The position numbers were made by a program, and so were the translations under genes. From Mesostigma viride (Eukaryota > Streptophyta > Mesostigmatophyceae > Mesostigmatales > Mesostigmataceae): a stretch of DNA of 64,000 nucleotides. Positions within the stretch are counted from its first letter, which is position 1. Each line of letters starts with the position of its first letter. The DNA is taken from contig RPFO01000316.1 in NCBI GenBank assembly GCA_009746045.1, positions 91,096 to 155,095 of the forward strand. The letters run 5' to 3'. Shown piece after piece: positions 36,847-49,795 of this stretch. Under the pieces are notes generated by a model that saw nothing but the letters and a program-made list of their open reading frames with translations, did no database searches and had not been told where the DNA came from.

Positions 36847-37710
36847 TTCAGCCTCTTCAATAACGATCGATTAAGACACCATTTCAGGCCATCTTACTCC
36901 GCATCTTTTTACACGGATAATCCTGATAAGATCCCGCTACTGCGCACATGTTGGAGTCAGCCATATGGCCGTGATCACACCGCTGAAGTAGCCATTTAGT
37001 CGTCATTTCACCTAAACGGCCCCATGATGAGCCCCGCTCAATGCTATTTCATACAATCTCTTCACGTCATAACAACTAAGCCGTGCAGATATTAAATAGA
37101 GTCATTCATCAAGTAGAACCTGCGCAGTACGTTGAGGCAGCTGGATTTCGACCGAATTTCAGCGCGCCAGACCAGCGCGCGTGGTGTCCATAGATAGTTC
37201 TGGAACACATATTATCTGCCGCTCTATATATACCGTGCTTTCGTTGTCACCCCGCAAACATGACTTCTTGACGATGTGTCAACGGCAAAGACAATTTCGG
37301 AAATAACATGAGAAAAGACGCCATTGCGAATTGGCATTTTTTGCGCTCCCAAATCCCAATTTGGTTACGGTTTTGCTCGGTTCCCGTCTTGGACGGTGAA
37401 TGCCAGCCGATCGAGGGAATTGCTCGCTGGATATAATTGCTCACGTTCTCCCTGGTAAGTCAGGTTCTCCCCTCCACGGCAGGCCAAGTTGTCAGTCGCC
37501 TGCGCTGCACAGATTCTATGATTATTCTGGGAATGGAAGTAGTGTCAGACTCGCATTTTCCGTACGTTCCTGCTTTGACAACAGCCCAGTGATGACCCGT
37601 ATTTCAGTTCGCACCATGTGACCAATCATCAATCTCTCGACCTTGGGCCACAAATGATTATCATTTATCAAGTAACGTGCGTGTTTGCAACTTGCCCGTT
37701 GAAACTCTAC
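36847..37710. other. Likely promoter side of the minus-strand gene, otherwise empty
   Basis: Contains the TATATATAG motif noted for the gene ending at 36846. No gene is recognised. Confidence 0.4.
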
Positions 37711-37903
37711 GGCGGAGCCAATTTTCGGAAGAACCTCACCCTTATGCTTGCAAATTCGGGACAAATTCGGTGGATGTATGTATGTATGGATGGATGGATT
37801 GACGGATTTTCATCCCCTATTCCTATGTTTTCTCACGTGTACGGCCTTATAAGCTTCGCCAATTCTGGCGAACCTAACGGTTCTTCCGAAAATTGGCTCC
37901 GCC
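37711..37903. mobile_element. Small inverted-repeat element (MITE-like)
   Basis: The ends GGCGGAGCCAATTTTCGGAA plus GAACC and their exact complement form a perfect 25-bp terminal inverted repeat (37711-37735 and 37879-37903). Inside are a short GTAT/GGAT run and no coding sequence. A related end (TTCCGAAAATGGGCTCCGCC) occurs at about 13110-13140. Confidence 0.7.
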
Positions 37904-39539
37904 AGATTATCGCCGCACGTCCGGGTTCCGAAAATGCAAGCAACGTTCACACTTCACAAAAAGAAACGAGCGCGCCAGAATAAAACAACCAAGCGTGCGT
38001 GACGCCAAGGTCAGGCGCGGCGCGGCTCCGTCTGGGGGCCTTTTGCGGCGCTGGTGAAGACAACGACGTCGGGAAGGGCCAAAAAGGACGCCAATGCAGA
38101 GAGACGGACAATTCCGCGGTGCGTGAATGGCTGCGTAGCGTGGAAGGCTGGAAACTTTGCAGCTTCGAAGAACCTGCAACACAGCCGCTGAGTATCAAGT
38201 ACGTGGTGGTTTTTTTGCTGGTTTCGATGCAGTTCTATGTGTACTGACTTTTGCCAAGTGGACGGGCTGTGATGATATTTGAAGTCATGCACCACACTAA
38301 GATGTCTAACATGATGCTGAGAACATCTTCCATACATATTTCTGAGCCCTGTTGCCACCCCGCGTGTCATAACTTTCGAACGATGCGTTTAATATTGATT
38401 TATAACGGCTCTTAATGCGTTTTGCCTTGTTCGCGATTCTCGGCCTTTGTTTCCTTGTTGCAGGCGTTGGTCATCGCCTCCGCACTTTCTGTAGGTAAGG
38501 CTCCTCGGATAGTAGGAATTTTTTGTCCTTTACTATTTCTTAGTAGGAATGATGGTAACTTGTGGTATGAATGGTTACAGATTGTCTGTTCGTCTCCTTT
38601 TGGTCCCGGGGATTCATTGATCCGCAAGTCAACGCGTTGCGTTTCGTTTGGCGAATGTTCATCGTGTGTTGTGAAGTATGGGGGCGATGACCGATGATTA
38701 TTGCACATACTTATTAGCTCTATCTGAAATCTGTGTGGAAATGAAAGAGGATGAGGTCATCGCTCCCTGTATCTTGTTTGTAGCTGCAAGCGTTTTACTG
38801 GACCTGACCAATGATGTCTAATTCAATGCACGTATTACCTGAATATCCCTTGATGATCACTTCTCTATTGAATCCTGAGGTCTGGGTCCCATCGCCATGT
38901 ATGTGCAGTAGCTGTTAGTGTTCCTGGCAATTCTTTGGTTTTTTTTCAATGTTATGCATTTTCATCTGTGTGAATGCCCAGAACAGTTTTTTTATGGCAT
39001 TGTGTTCATGTTGTAGAGTGTTATTGTTCCATCGACTTGAGCGTGCCATTCTTTGATCTTTCCATGTATCTAGTGCCACACATGTCCATCTCTATTCATC
39101 TCAACATCCTGAACGAGTTTTCAACAAGACAAAAGCAGGCTTGAGCTGTCATAATCGGATCCATATTTCAGGCCTGTTGTGGTTTTCTACTTGACTTCTG
39201 GCTATCAGTTTTCCACATTCTGAATGTTGCAAATAATTGTTGGGTCTTGCCGTTTTTTTCCTAATTTTTTTCAATTCTTCTACCTGATGTTGGTTGTCTC
39301 TGGGTGCAGGGACTTGCCGGGCAAAGTCGGCATGCGCATCGGGATTGTTAGGCAGTCGAGTCCAATGCATGGGTGATTGAGGCGAGCAGGAGGCCAGTTC
39401 CAATTGATAGACGAGAGTTGCTGCTAGTTTCTTGACCTCCATCTTCCAGTGTTTTTGCCCAGTGTTGCAGAAGATTTATTATTCGAGGGTAGAGTTGATG
39501 TTGATAGCTGTAGATAGATGTTGTAGGTGGCTGTTGTAG
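37904..39539. other. No gene recognised; dispersed repeat at 39060-39260
   Basis: Short open frames on both strands have no recognisable domains. The stretch at about 39060-39260 is similar to 48695-48890 (shared pattern around CCATCTC-ATTCAT, CGAGTTTTC, GGCAGGCTYGAGCT and TTTCTGGCCTG), and part of that motif recurs at 54590-54640, so this is a dispersed repeat of unknown type. Confidence 0.55.
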
Positions 39540-39650
39540 ATAGATTAGACCGGTAGGACTGTTTGCACCCATCCATCCATCCATCGGGGTTAATGCTCCG
39601 TGACTCCCCAACAGGAGCACGAGTCTGATTGATTAATTAATTAATTAACC
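39540..39650 (+). mobile_element. LINE 3' end with hairpin and TTAA tail
   Basis: TAGATTAGACCGGTAGGACTG and CCAT units as at 18815 are followed by GTGACTCCCCAACAGGAGCA (the same stem as in copy C) and a tail of GATT and TTAA units. It is a truncated insertion without ORFs. Confidence 0.75.
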
Positions 39651-39663
39651 CGTGTTTTATTTC

Positions 39664-39709
39664 AACGCGATACATCGCGTTGTAGGGTTAGAACGCGATG
39701 TATCGCGTT
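39664..39709. repeat. Paired near-palindromes AACGCGAT-NN-ATCGCGTT
   Basis: The 18-mer at 39664-39681 and the one at 39692-39709 are exact reverse complements of each other, and each is self-complementary except for its centre pair. Role unknown. Confidence 0.75.
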
Positions 39710-40280
39710 GTAATCTGACACGTGGCAAACCTATTAAACATGCGATTTTTGGTCTGAAACTTTCAACATAGGTCAGAAACATCTCATAGAATTCAAGAAA
39801 AAATCCTGGTATTTTTTTGTGACAGCTGCAAACAAATATGTACCACTGAAATCAGGCATTTTCGCGGGACGAAGGTGAAGACGACGGCGATGGCGGCAGG
39901 TAGATCTCGCCAGTTTTCGCGCGAATTTCAGTGGCTGTTGGGTGGCACGACCATGATGATGCGTTCAAAGGTTGATAATTAGGTTTCTACGAGTTTGTTG
40001 AGGTACTGGGGCAAAGGAAACCTAGTTTTTTCCAGTTTCTCACCCAACTTTCATGCGGAAACCCTGCAAACCGGCATACATATTATTACGTCAAGACTCG
40101 GGTCTGCTGCGGCACCATGCTTGGTATTTCCATGGTGTTTCGACTTCTGATTTCCATGGTGTTTCGACTCGTCTTTTGAAGACGAACACGCTGATATAAT
40201 TTTCTACAGCTATCGCTCAATATTTCCGAAGATACCGGCACCGCCCTGCCCAGCAAATATCGCTGTTTTTTCAGCTCGAT

Positions 40281-41750
40281 ATGGCGGAATACGACTCATC
40301 CCAGCAATCACAAGCGTCCGCGGCCCTGCACCAACTCGCTGATGAAGCCATGGCGTCATTGGAAACACCCTTGCACGCTATGCCGGACGCCACTGTCAAC
40401 ATCCAGCGGCTCCACTCCACCGCTCCGCCGAACAGCGACCCTGCCATGGATACCCGCGAGGAGGCCTTTTCTGCCGAGGAAGCTGCCGCATTTTTACCTG
40501 GCAAATGGCCAGGCCTTAACGCCATCATGCGCCTGTCCCGAGCTGCCGCCCTCACCATCCTGCACCTGGCTGCCGAGAAAAAGTGCGAGATCCGGGACTG
40601 CAACCAACAGGTTACCCACCTGTCGGACTTTCTCCACGACGACCCCGACGACACTGACCTCTGCCTCGCAGTCTGGTGGACGTGCTCCCGTCTTTCCGAC
40701 AGCGCCCTTGAGAGCTTTGTCATGGCCTCTCTGGACCTGGGAGCCGACCCCACTGTTGCGGCCGCCATCAACATCACCGCCAAGCAAGTCGCCAATACCT
40801 GCTTCGATCGCCTCCCTCCCCTCCTCAACGCTGCCCTCAACCCTGTCCACAACCACCTCGCCACCCACCACGCCCATTCCTCACACGCCGACACCTCCAT
40901 CCACTCCGCCATCACCCACATTGCAGCAGGGCTGCAGCAGCAGCAGCAGCTCCTCCACCAGCTCCAGCAACAACTTGCCGCCTCCATAACTCCTGCCAAG
41001 ACCACCTATGCCGCCACGCTTCAGAACCCTACGGAGCTCATCAACGAAATCAAAACAGCCGTCAAGGCCAGCACAAGGGATGCTATGCACGAACCCATTC
41101 GCTCATGCAGTATTGTGGTACGTGGCGTCCCCTCGAACGTCAACGATGCACGCCTGGGCACCTACCTCCGGGGCGACCCCTTCCTGGGGAAGCTCGGCGT
41201 GGCCCAAAGCGTCGTCATCAAAACGGCACGACGGCTCGGCGGCCCCACCGCCCCTGTCTTGGTGGAATTCCACCGCAAGGAGGACAAACTGCAGGTGCAG
41301 AAGGCCCGCCGGAACCTCCACGATACCCAACTGAGCATCGACGATTACTATACCCCGGAGCAGCTTGAGGCCCGGGCTGCCGCTTTGAACCGGCCGGAGG
41401 TCCACGAGGCTCGGGCAGCCAAGCAGGCCAACCCGCAACTACGGTGCAGCATCTATGCCCGCCTCTTTAATGGCGTCTTCATCGTCCGCATTAACGGCCA
41501 GGACCTTCCTCCAATGACGGCGACCCCCATGGATACCGCCGTGCCAGCGCCCCAGCCCCCTGCTCGGCCCCCGCCGTCACCGCCATCGCCACCGGCATCG
41601 ACGGTCACCTGCTCCCCAGCACGTGTGGGGATCCGCCGGGGCAACTTCAGCTCAGGTATGGCTGCCAGGCTTGGCCGTCCCCCTAATAAATTCGTTCGCT
41701 TTGCACCTGAGCCGGAGCCCGCGCTGCGAACCCTTCTCTCCTATCAATGA
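40281..41750 (+). CDS. LINE ORF1 protein, copy E, intact frame
   Basis: 489 codons. Residues about 100-210 form a helical region. A Gln run sits near residue 215 (HIAAGLQQQQQLLHQLQQQL) with coiled-coil character. A region starting IRSCSIVVRGVPSNVNDARL and running to DKLQVQKARRNLHDTQLSID looks like an RRM fold of L1-type ORF1 proteins, followed by a C-terminal part ending in a Pro-rich tail. It has little direct similarity to the ORF1 of copies A-D, although the 5' leader is shared. Role: RNA binding and particle assembly, inferred from the family. Confidence 0.8.
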   Translation: MAEYDSSQQSQASAALHQLADEAMASLETPLHAMPDATVNIQRLHSTAPPNSDPAMDTREEAFSAEEAAAFLPGKWPGLNAIMRLSRAAALTILHLAAEKKCEIRDCNQQVTHLSDFLHDDPDDTDLCLAVWWTCSRLSDSALESFVMASLDLGADPTVAAAINITAKQVANTCFDRLPPLLNAALNPVHNHLATHHAHSSHADTSIHSAITHIAAGLQQQQQLLHQLQQQLAASITPAKTTYAATLQNPTELINEIKTAVKASTRDAMHEPIRSCSIVVRGVPSNVNDARLGTYLRGDPFLGKLGVAQSVVIKTARRLGGPTAPVLVEFHRKEDKLQVQKARRNLHDTQLSIDDYYTPEQLEARAAALNRPEVHEARAAKQANPQLRCSIYARLFNGVFIVRINGQDLPPMTATPMDTAVPAPQPPARPPPSPPSPPASTVTCSPARVGIRRGNFSSGMAARLGRPPNKFVRFAPEPEPALRTLLSYQ

Positions 41751-44123
41751 CGACGCTCGCGGCCCCGCGGCTCCGCGGCTTTAGCAGTGGGATCTGCCTA
41801 ACTCCCCTTCCCGCCCCTTTGCCTTCGCAGCCCTCGGGCTGTCGGAGAGAGAGCACCGGGTCGGCAGTGAGCCAGGTTCGCCCCGCCTCGCGCGGCCGCC
41901 TCCGAAACCTCCTCAGACTGCACGCATTTCTTATGCGTGCAGACGCAGACTCATTCTACCTGGCCACCCGAGCCAACCGTCGGCGTCGCCTCGACGCGTT
42001 GGCAGGAAGAATCGAAACGGTGATTGAAAGCATAAGTCCCCAACCCGCCCCCCCTACCCCACCACCTCCACCCCCACCCCCATCACCACCCTGCTCCATC
42101 TCCGCCCCCACCCCCGCCTGCACCCCCCTTTTCGGTCAACGCGCGCCCTTGGTCATCGCCACCTTCAACGCCCGCACGCTCCAGCCCGACGCTGACCGCT
42201 GTCACTGCCTGCGCAGTGACGACTGTCAGTGCCATCGAGTCTCCAATCTTATTGGTTTCTGCATCGACAATAATATCGCCATCCTGGGAATCCAAGAACA
42301 CAGGCGCACTGCATCGGCCCGCGGATCAACTGCCCTTGTTGCTGACGACATCGACGGCTGGCGGTTCTACTACGGAGGCGGCGACGGCACCGGGAACGGG
42401 GGCGTCGGTCTCCTCTGCTCCCCGCTCGCCGTACGCCACATGGGCGAACCCCAGCTGGTCAACGCTCGGCTCCTCGTGGCCACTTTTCATTCGATGGAGG
42501 GCCACTCGACCTACGCCCTGACGGTGGGCGTTGGTTACGCACCCCACTCCGGCCACCCGGCAGAACAAGACCGCAAGGACTTCTTTGCAGCGCTGGAGAA
42601 CCTGGCGAACGGCATCCCTGGTCGCAACTACCTCGCTCTGCTGCTGGACGCCACGCTACCACCGGGTACTGGCGGATGTCAGCACGCCCCCAACGGTACG
42701 GTCTCCAATGCCAACACTGAACTTTTTGCTGATTTGAGCACTTACGACATGCGATTTGGTCACTGCCAACACTCGCTTTCCACATCTATAGTCCAGATGC
42801 TTTGGTCACACACACCTCGCCAACTGGCACTGAACGCTGCATTGACTATGTTGTAATGCGCAAGCGTCATCAAGGATCTGTACTAGCTGCTCGCTCGCAT
42901 GTGATCCCCCTGGTGCGCTCCGATCATCGCATCGTCACCGCCCGCATCCGCCTGCGATTCCCCTCGCCCTTTCGTAAGCACGTGGCACCCCTGATTTGCG
43001 CACACTTCAGTTGCTCGAGAAATCTGACGACGCTCTGGAGGACTTCCCTGAAAAACGCGCCCACAAGCGCGCCGCAGAGGCGTTCGTCGACGCGCTGGAC
43101 ATCCCGGCCAGCCACGCCCAGCTGTTCGCTGCCGGCCCGGCATCGGCCCTTCGGCACCTCGCTGACAAGCTGCCCGCGGCCGGGGCCCTACTGCCCCCCC
43201 GCCGCCCGCCCCGCTTCACCAGCCTGCACCGGCTCCCCGCCGTCATCCAGGCCCGGCAAGCCCTGCGCGACAACAGCGACCCCGCCCGCTACGCCCGCCT
43301 CAAAGCCGATTACCACTCGGCCATCCGGCAGGCGACCAAGGAGCAGGAGGACCTTCATGTCCGCGAGTACTTCGCCCACCTCAAGGACCAGCACGGCAAG
43401 TACGCCTGGACCCGCCTGCGTCACGCCCAACGGCCCGCCGGCGGCGCGCAGCCGGCGCCGCGGACGCTCTCTGGCTCACCGCAGCAGCAGCTCGACCAGT
43501 GGTATTCCTCCCAGTCCCGGCTGCTCGGCGCCCCCCCGCCGCCTCCGCCGCTTGGCCCTCTGGCGGCCGCACGCCTGGCAGTAGCACCGGCGGACGTCCC
43601 TGCGCCGCCCACGCCGCCCGCCGCTGAGCAGGACTACACGTACCCAGCCCTGACGGAACCCCTGGCCGACCCCAACGAGCTCCCGCCGTTCACCGAGCTC
43701 GAGCTGAGCACCGCCGCCAAGCAACTCCGCTTCTATGCCGCCGTTGGACCTGACCAGCTCCCAGCCCCGGTGATTAAGTTGACGGCGCTCACGGGGTTCC
43801 TGCTTGACGTCTGCAACCGGATCCTGCTTGCCGACGCGCCGCCGATTCCTGAGTGGCAGCACAGCTACCGTATTATGCTGTACAAAAACAAAGGTTCCCC
43901 TGACGACCCCGCCAACTACAGAGGAGTCTGCATCCAGAGCGCCGCACTTAAGTTGTTCATGCGCATGATCCTCAACCGCCTTCGTTCTGCTCTCGACTGT
44001 CACCTTGGCGAAAGTCAAATGGGCTTCCGTCCTGGGCGCAACACCGTCATGGCCATCTTTGTCGCGCGTCGCCTCTTCGAGGAAATCGCTCTCCTGCAAC
44101 CTGGAGTGGTTTTACCGGATTAG
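41747..44123 (+). pseudogene. LINE ORF2: AP-type endonuclease and partial reverse transcriptase, broken
   Basis: Frame 1 (from 41747) holds a Pro run and then the endonuclease: LVIATFNARTLQ, ILGIQEHRR, GGVGLLCS, VGYAPHSGHPAEQDRKDFF and LLLDATLPPGTGGC. At about 42780 the coding moves to a second frame (RCIDYVVMRKRH, then VRSDHRIVTARI, the conserved SDH motif). At about 42985 it moves to a third frame, which continues to 44123 with a His-rich linker and the start of the reverse transcriptase (AAVGPDQLPAPVIK, LYKNKGSPDDPANYRGVCIQ, GESQMGFRPGRNTVMAI). A stop follows soon after, so the catalytic core is absent. The copy cannot make an active enzyme as written. Confidence 0.88.
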
Positions 44124-44493
44124 GATACATTTTTTTGTTTAGGATACATTTGATGCACTGTGCAGTTTTCAGATGTGTTTGAGGGGGTTGATTGCGCCTA
44201 ACATGCATTTTATTGAAGCAATGAGTTTCCCAAGATATACATGATATAAACTAAGACAATTGACCCATTAAGGCAATGAGACAACATCAATAAGACAACA
44301 TATGCCAATTGAATAAGACAACTCAACCTTACAGGACGTTGGGCCATCATACGTCCGGAATAATTGTCTCACTTATTACATAACCAAACTTTTTGAGGGA
44401 TCGCCATGGTTGCATGGTCTCAACACATGCGCCCTGCACTCATGTGCATCAAAGGTGTTGCGTCTAGTGCCAACTCAGTGTCAAAGAACTGAT
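44124..44493. other. No feature recognised
   Basis: AT-rich stretch between the broken LINE and the stop of the minus-strand gene. It contains two close copies of TTAGGATACATTT at the LINE break. It may include the 3' untranslated region of the gene ending at 44494. Confidence 0.5.
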
Positions 44494-45893
<1,400 letters not shown>

Positions 45894-45906
45894 CACTAGG
45901 AACTCA

Positions 45907-46220
45907 GATTCTGAGAATTTTCTCAAAACCCTCAATTTTCTCACCTTTTGTGAGAATTTTTTGAGAAAATTGAGAAAAATCTCAATTTTTTTCCGCAGAC
46001 GCTAGGCAAAAAATCTCACCAGGGTGAGATTTTGGTGAGAAAAAGGGGGTTTTGGTGAGATTGGGGTGAGAAAAAACCCTAAAGTGAGAAAAAAGGTGAG
46101 AATGGGTGAGAAAAAGTCCGAAAAATTGAGAAAATTGAGAAAATTGAGAAGTTTCTCACCAACACGAGAAAAATCACAAGTCAACGTGGTGAGAAATTTC
46201 TCACCAAGAGTGTAACACGA
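45907..46220. repeat. Left subterminal TGAGAAA repeats of the CACTA element
   Basis: About 20 copies of GTGAGAAA/TTTCTCAC-like heptamers in both orientations over ~310 bp, many spaced by 10-20 bp. The mirror set lies at 49955-50268. Confidence 0.88.
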
Positions 46221-46384
46221 GAAAAATCATGAGCTTTATTTCATTAAGTCCTGAACGTGAAAAAAAACTCAACACCACTTTGATATGCATTATAGGGTGC
46301 ACAAAGGTGCAATTAATATAGGGTTGTCATACAATATAAAACAGCACATCATTCCATAAACAATGCTGTCATGCCCAAATTAAA

Positions 46385-47327
46385 TCAATAGTCATCTTCT
46401 TCAGAACTGCTGTCCGAGGGGTTGCTTGCATCAACATCATCTTCTGATGACATAGTGTCATCCCCACTAGTGTCGCAATAGTTCACAGCTTTACGCTGCC
46501 TTCCACTGGCCCTCTTTGCCATAGGGACCTCCTCAATTACAACGGTGGGCTGGCTAGGTCCAGCATCTGTGGGAGCACCACGCTTGCGGCTGCGCCCTCG
46601 AGCAGGTGCCTTGCCAGCGCGGCGCACCACGTCGCCATCACCTAGGTCTGCCGCTGCCACCTTCTTCTTCTTGGACCCCTTCTTCTTGCCTTTCTTCTTG
46701 CCACTAGGCGGTGGCGGTGGCATCGGCTCACCCTCCTCAATCACTTCAAACTGCGGCATGGTGGGGAAATCTGCTGCCACGCTGTGATACACATGGTTAC
46801 TGAGGGCAGATTGCGCCTGATGTGCCATGCTCCATGGCAGTTTGGCAGGGATTACCACCATTTCGGGAGCATAGCATTCATCGACGACATACCCAACTGA
46901 GCTCACTGCACCTGGCAACACAAGGCACGACGACCTGGGGGCCTGTGCGCTGCTGATGACCACCAACCTCTCGTGGGGCAGGTGAGCGACATGAAGGCGA
47001 TCAAAAAGCTCCACCTTCAACAACAGCTGCCATTCCCAGCCCCCTCGTGGGTACTCTAACCTGGCCTTCAGAATGTGTGTAATGAAACCAAAGTCTACAC
47101 CGCCCGGGCCATGCACCGCAACTCCCGCATTCTTGTGCCGCTTTCCCTGGGATTGGTCCGCAGCCTCCGTGCGGTAGTTGAACCCGTGTATCCTGACTTT
47201 GTGGAAAGAATCCGCGTAGCGCTTCACGCCCCCACACGCCGCTACAATGCCTTGCGGCACAAGCGGCGTCAGGTTTAATGATGCCCATGCAAGCACGTTG
47301 AACGTTGTGTCAGCACAGCGATCTCGC
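46385..47327 (-). pseudogene. CACTA transposase C-terminal part (tnp2/DUF4216-like)
   Basis: After an acceptor (GAATGCAG, 47328) the frame reads RDRCADTTFNVLAWASLNLT and then VKRYADSFHKVRIHGFNYRT, KNAGVAVHGPGGVDFGFITH and ILKARLEYPRGGWEWQLLLK. The order (Tyr/Phe-rich VNG-F stretch, R-TQN-SGV-V-like stretch, YGVL-EI-like stretch, LFKC-W-like stretch, then a VGYVVD segment resembling VFYVDDP) matches the region after the catalytic domain in plant tnp2 transposases. A Lys-rich NLS-like stretch (GKKKGKKKGSKKKK) and an acidic tail end at 46385. A candidate upstream exon end, ARDLLVEDALPKADYSDPAN then GDEAYW, lies at about 47614-47700 with a GTGAGC donor and joins in phase, but an in-frame stop precedes it. 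The catalytic domain is absent. Confidence 0.65.
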
Positions 47328-47760
47328 CTGCATTCAAACAAACGCACACCGATAACCCAGCAAAGAGTATTATTATTGCAAGTATTGGTTATTAAAAAAA
47401 ATAGAACAGATACAACACAGGACGCTTTTACTGGCGGCAAGATCATGGCACCCGGATGGGTAAAACCAAACAAACTAGATATTAATTACTAGGGCTGGCT
47501 TTGTGACAGTAAAACATGATTGCATGGCTAATCCCAAGGCGCCTTTCAATAGGACTGAATTAAAAAAACCAAAGCAGACGGCGTAAGTAGCATTTGCAAA
47601 AAACAAGGCTCACCAGTAGGCCTCGTCGCCATTCGCAGGGTCGCTGTAATCAGCCTTGGGAAGGGCATCTTCTACCAGCAAATCCCTTGCCGCGTTGTGT
47701 CAGCACAGCGATCCCCCCTGCATCCAAACAAAGGCACACCGATAACCAAGCAAAGAGTAT
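47303..47760. repeat. Duplicated intron/exon junction inside the CACTA element
   Basis: About 68 bp at 47303-47370 (CAGCACAGCGATCTCGCCTG, then CACACCGATAACCCAGCAAA) recur at 47693-47760 with a few changes, in the same orientation. The first copy contains the acceptor used for the transposase fragment. Confidence 0.85.
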
Positions 47761-47764
47761 GCAA

Positions 47765-48710
47765 ATGTGTAGCCTTGTTCATTGAAATTATGGCTGGCTT
47801 ACGCAAAGAGCGACTGTAAGATGACCTATACAGTGGGGCCGGAAACAGCTTGCTTGATCAGGGCGTGTTTTTCGAGCTTCACTGGCCGGGAGTGTCTAGT
47901 GGTGAGAACCATTGCTGCGATCGCTTTCCCACCATTTACGAGGAAATACCCGCAAATGAAAAACCACTGAAACGGTCTAGCTAGTCAGTCATTACATTAG
48001 CCACATGCCATCATGCATGTTTCCAAACGTCCAGGAACTGCACACGGTGCAAATGCCATTTGCAGTGCAAAAATCCAGAGGACACGACCTCATTGCTTCA
48101 TATTTGTATGCAGAAGACTAAAAAAGTAACATGCATTAATGGCCCGCATGCATAAAGGGCCTGAATTCTGATGCGGGCCCAACGGCAGCACCGCCAAAGC
48201 AGATAAGGGCCCGCAGTCTGATGCGGGCCCCACGGCACCACCGCCATAGCAGAGCTCGAAGGTCGTGGTGCGCGTGAAACGTACGTATGCCCTTTGTCGG
48301 TAGGTGCCGTTGGGGTCAAATTGGGTGCCGCCAAAATCGGGCCGACGCGTCAATAGACTGAGGCCGTCGATGAGAGCCATCATGCGGCTTGGGGAACTTC
48401 AGCTAAGTTAACTTAACGCAAACCACTGGTCGCCCGCGTCGGGAACCGGCCCAACGGCTCTCCCGCAACAGAAAATTACGCGGCATACTGCATAAGTCGT
48501 CGGATTGTTACATTTCGACGGTCAAGATTTCATGATGAGGTTTGCGTTCAATTTGCCGCAGTTTGCCGCCCAGAGAAAGTAGTTGTTGGACTCGTTGCCC
48601 ACGATGAAACACAATCAAGCAAGCCGTTTCCGGCCCCACCGTGTAGGTCATGTAGTCGCTCTTCACGTCAGCCAGCCGTAATTTCAATGCACAAGGCTAC
48701 ACATTTCCAT
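47765..48710. repeat. Inverted repeat pair inside the CACTA element
   Basis: 47765-47870 is matched in reverse complement by about 48595-48710 (for example GTGGGGCCGGAAACAGCTTG against CAAGCCGTTTCCGGCCCCAC). Both copies can be read as TYTVGPETACLI, so they may derive from a gene exon captured twice; the remaining sequence is not coding. Confidence 0.75.
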
Positions 48711-49164
48711 CTCCATTCATATTCATAATCCTGCACGACTCGAAAACGCGGACAAGATAACGGCAGGCTCGAGCTACCATGGTCCGGATTCTCCCGATTT
48801 CTGGCCTGCGCTGGTTGTCTCCTTGATATTGGCAACTCTCTCCGGTAAGAGATTTTCCGCAGTTTGGCTGTTTCGAAACGTTAATTAAGTGAGATGCCTT
48901 CGGATCAGGAGACTCACACAGCCGCGAAATCATGCCAAAGGTCATATGTTCGATCCCTTGCTGGTAGCTTCTGAGCTTTCTTATTTTCTGTGTTCCGCGG
49001 AATCTCAGATTTGGGCCGCTAGCGTTTTCACGTTTGTTGCTTTCTGATCCGACGACAACGTTGTGCCTTGCTCGTGTGACATCTGGCGCATGGTGTGATT
49101 CATGTGTATGGTGCTGCCTTGCCACATGGGGCTGCTTTGCCATAAGAGTGAGTGTTGGGTTCTA

Positions 49165-49510
49165 CACATTTGCTGCATGGACCGTTAGGTGCTGGTGAGC
49201 TCTTCCTTGTAGAATGGTGATGTCTATGTCAAGGATCTGATGTCTTTTTTGTCTCTTGCACTGCTTTCATTTTAGGGGGAATTATAGGTGTCATTATTTT
49301 GGCATTTGAAGGTATAGATGTTTATCTGCAAGGGCCTGTTTTTTTTCCCCCGGCCTCTTGCATGCATGGATGTGTAGAATTGTATGTTGATGGAATTATG
49401 ATTTGCCATACACATTTGCTGCATGGATTTTTAGGTGGTGCTGAGCTCAAGATCCTTGTAGAACGCTTACATCTATGTCAAGGATCTGATTTCTTTTCCT
49501 CTTGCGTATA
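49165..49510. repeat. Two direct copies of a ~100-bp segment inside the CACTA element
   Basis: CACATTTGCTGCATGGA, GAGCTC, CTTGTAGAA and TATGTCAAGGATCTGAT occur in the same order at about 49165-49260 and 49405-49505. No gene. Confidence 0.75.
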
Positions 49511-49639
49511 TTGTGTCGGTTTGCTTTATTTCTTGCAGGGACCACGAGAGTAAAATGCAAGCGGTTCCACTTTCAAGTCAGCATGTGACGCCCTGTCGAC
49601 CGGCCCGCTTTTTAGCTAGCTACCATATAGTATTTGATG

Positions 49640-49795
49640 ATAGGCATTGAATGCGAAAGATGTCATAACGCCATAACAGACTGTGTTGAACAGGCATTGA
49701 ATGCCGAAGATGTCATAACGCCATAACAGACTGTGTTGAAAAGGCATATTTGAATGCCGAAGATGTACATAACGCCATAACAGTGTTGAATAGTT
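49640..49795. repeat. Three tandem copies of a ~50-60-bp unit
   Basis: The unit contains GGCATTGAATGCCGAAGATG and CATAACGCCATAACAGACTG. It lies just inside the right subterminal repeats of the CACTA element. Confidence 0.85.

Larger units (their letters stand above)
40160..44123 (+). mobile_element. LINE copy E, two-ORF type, truncated in the reverse transcriptase
   Basis: A leader hairpin CGTCTTTTGAAGACG (40170-40184) and GCTGATATAATTTTC (40190-40204) precede ORF1 (40281-41750). ORF1 overlaps ORF2 by four bases (ATGA, 41747-41750), an arrangement that allows stop-start coupled translation as reported for the LINE SART1. ORF2 contains an endonuclease and the beginning of a reverse transcriptase, has at least two frameshifts, and ends at about 44110 before the catalytic Asp pair. 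This is the only copy here with reverse transcriptase sequence of any length; its 3' end is missing and I see no target duplication. Confidence 0.88.

Noticed and set aside
48900-48975. A tRNA gene or tRNA-derived SINE suggested by TTCGATCCC
   Set aside because: The B-box-like word is there, but I could not fold a cloverleaf or find a convincing A box around it.
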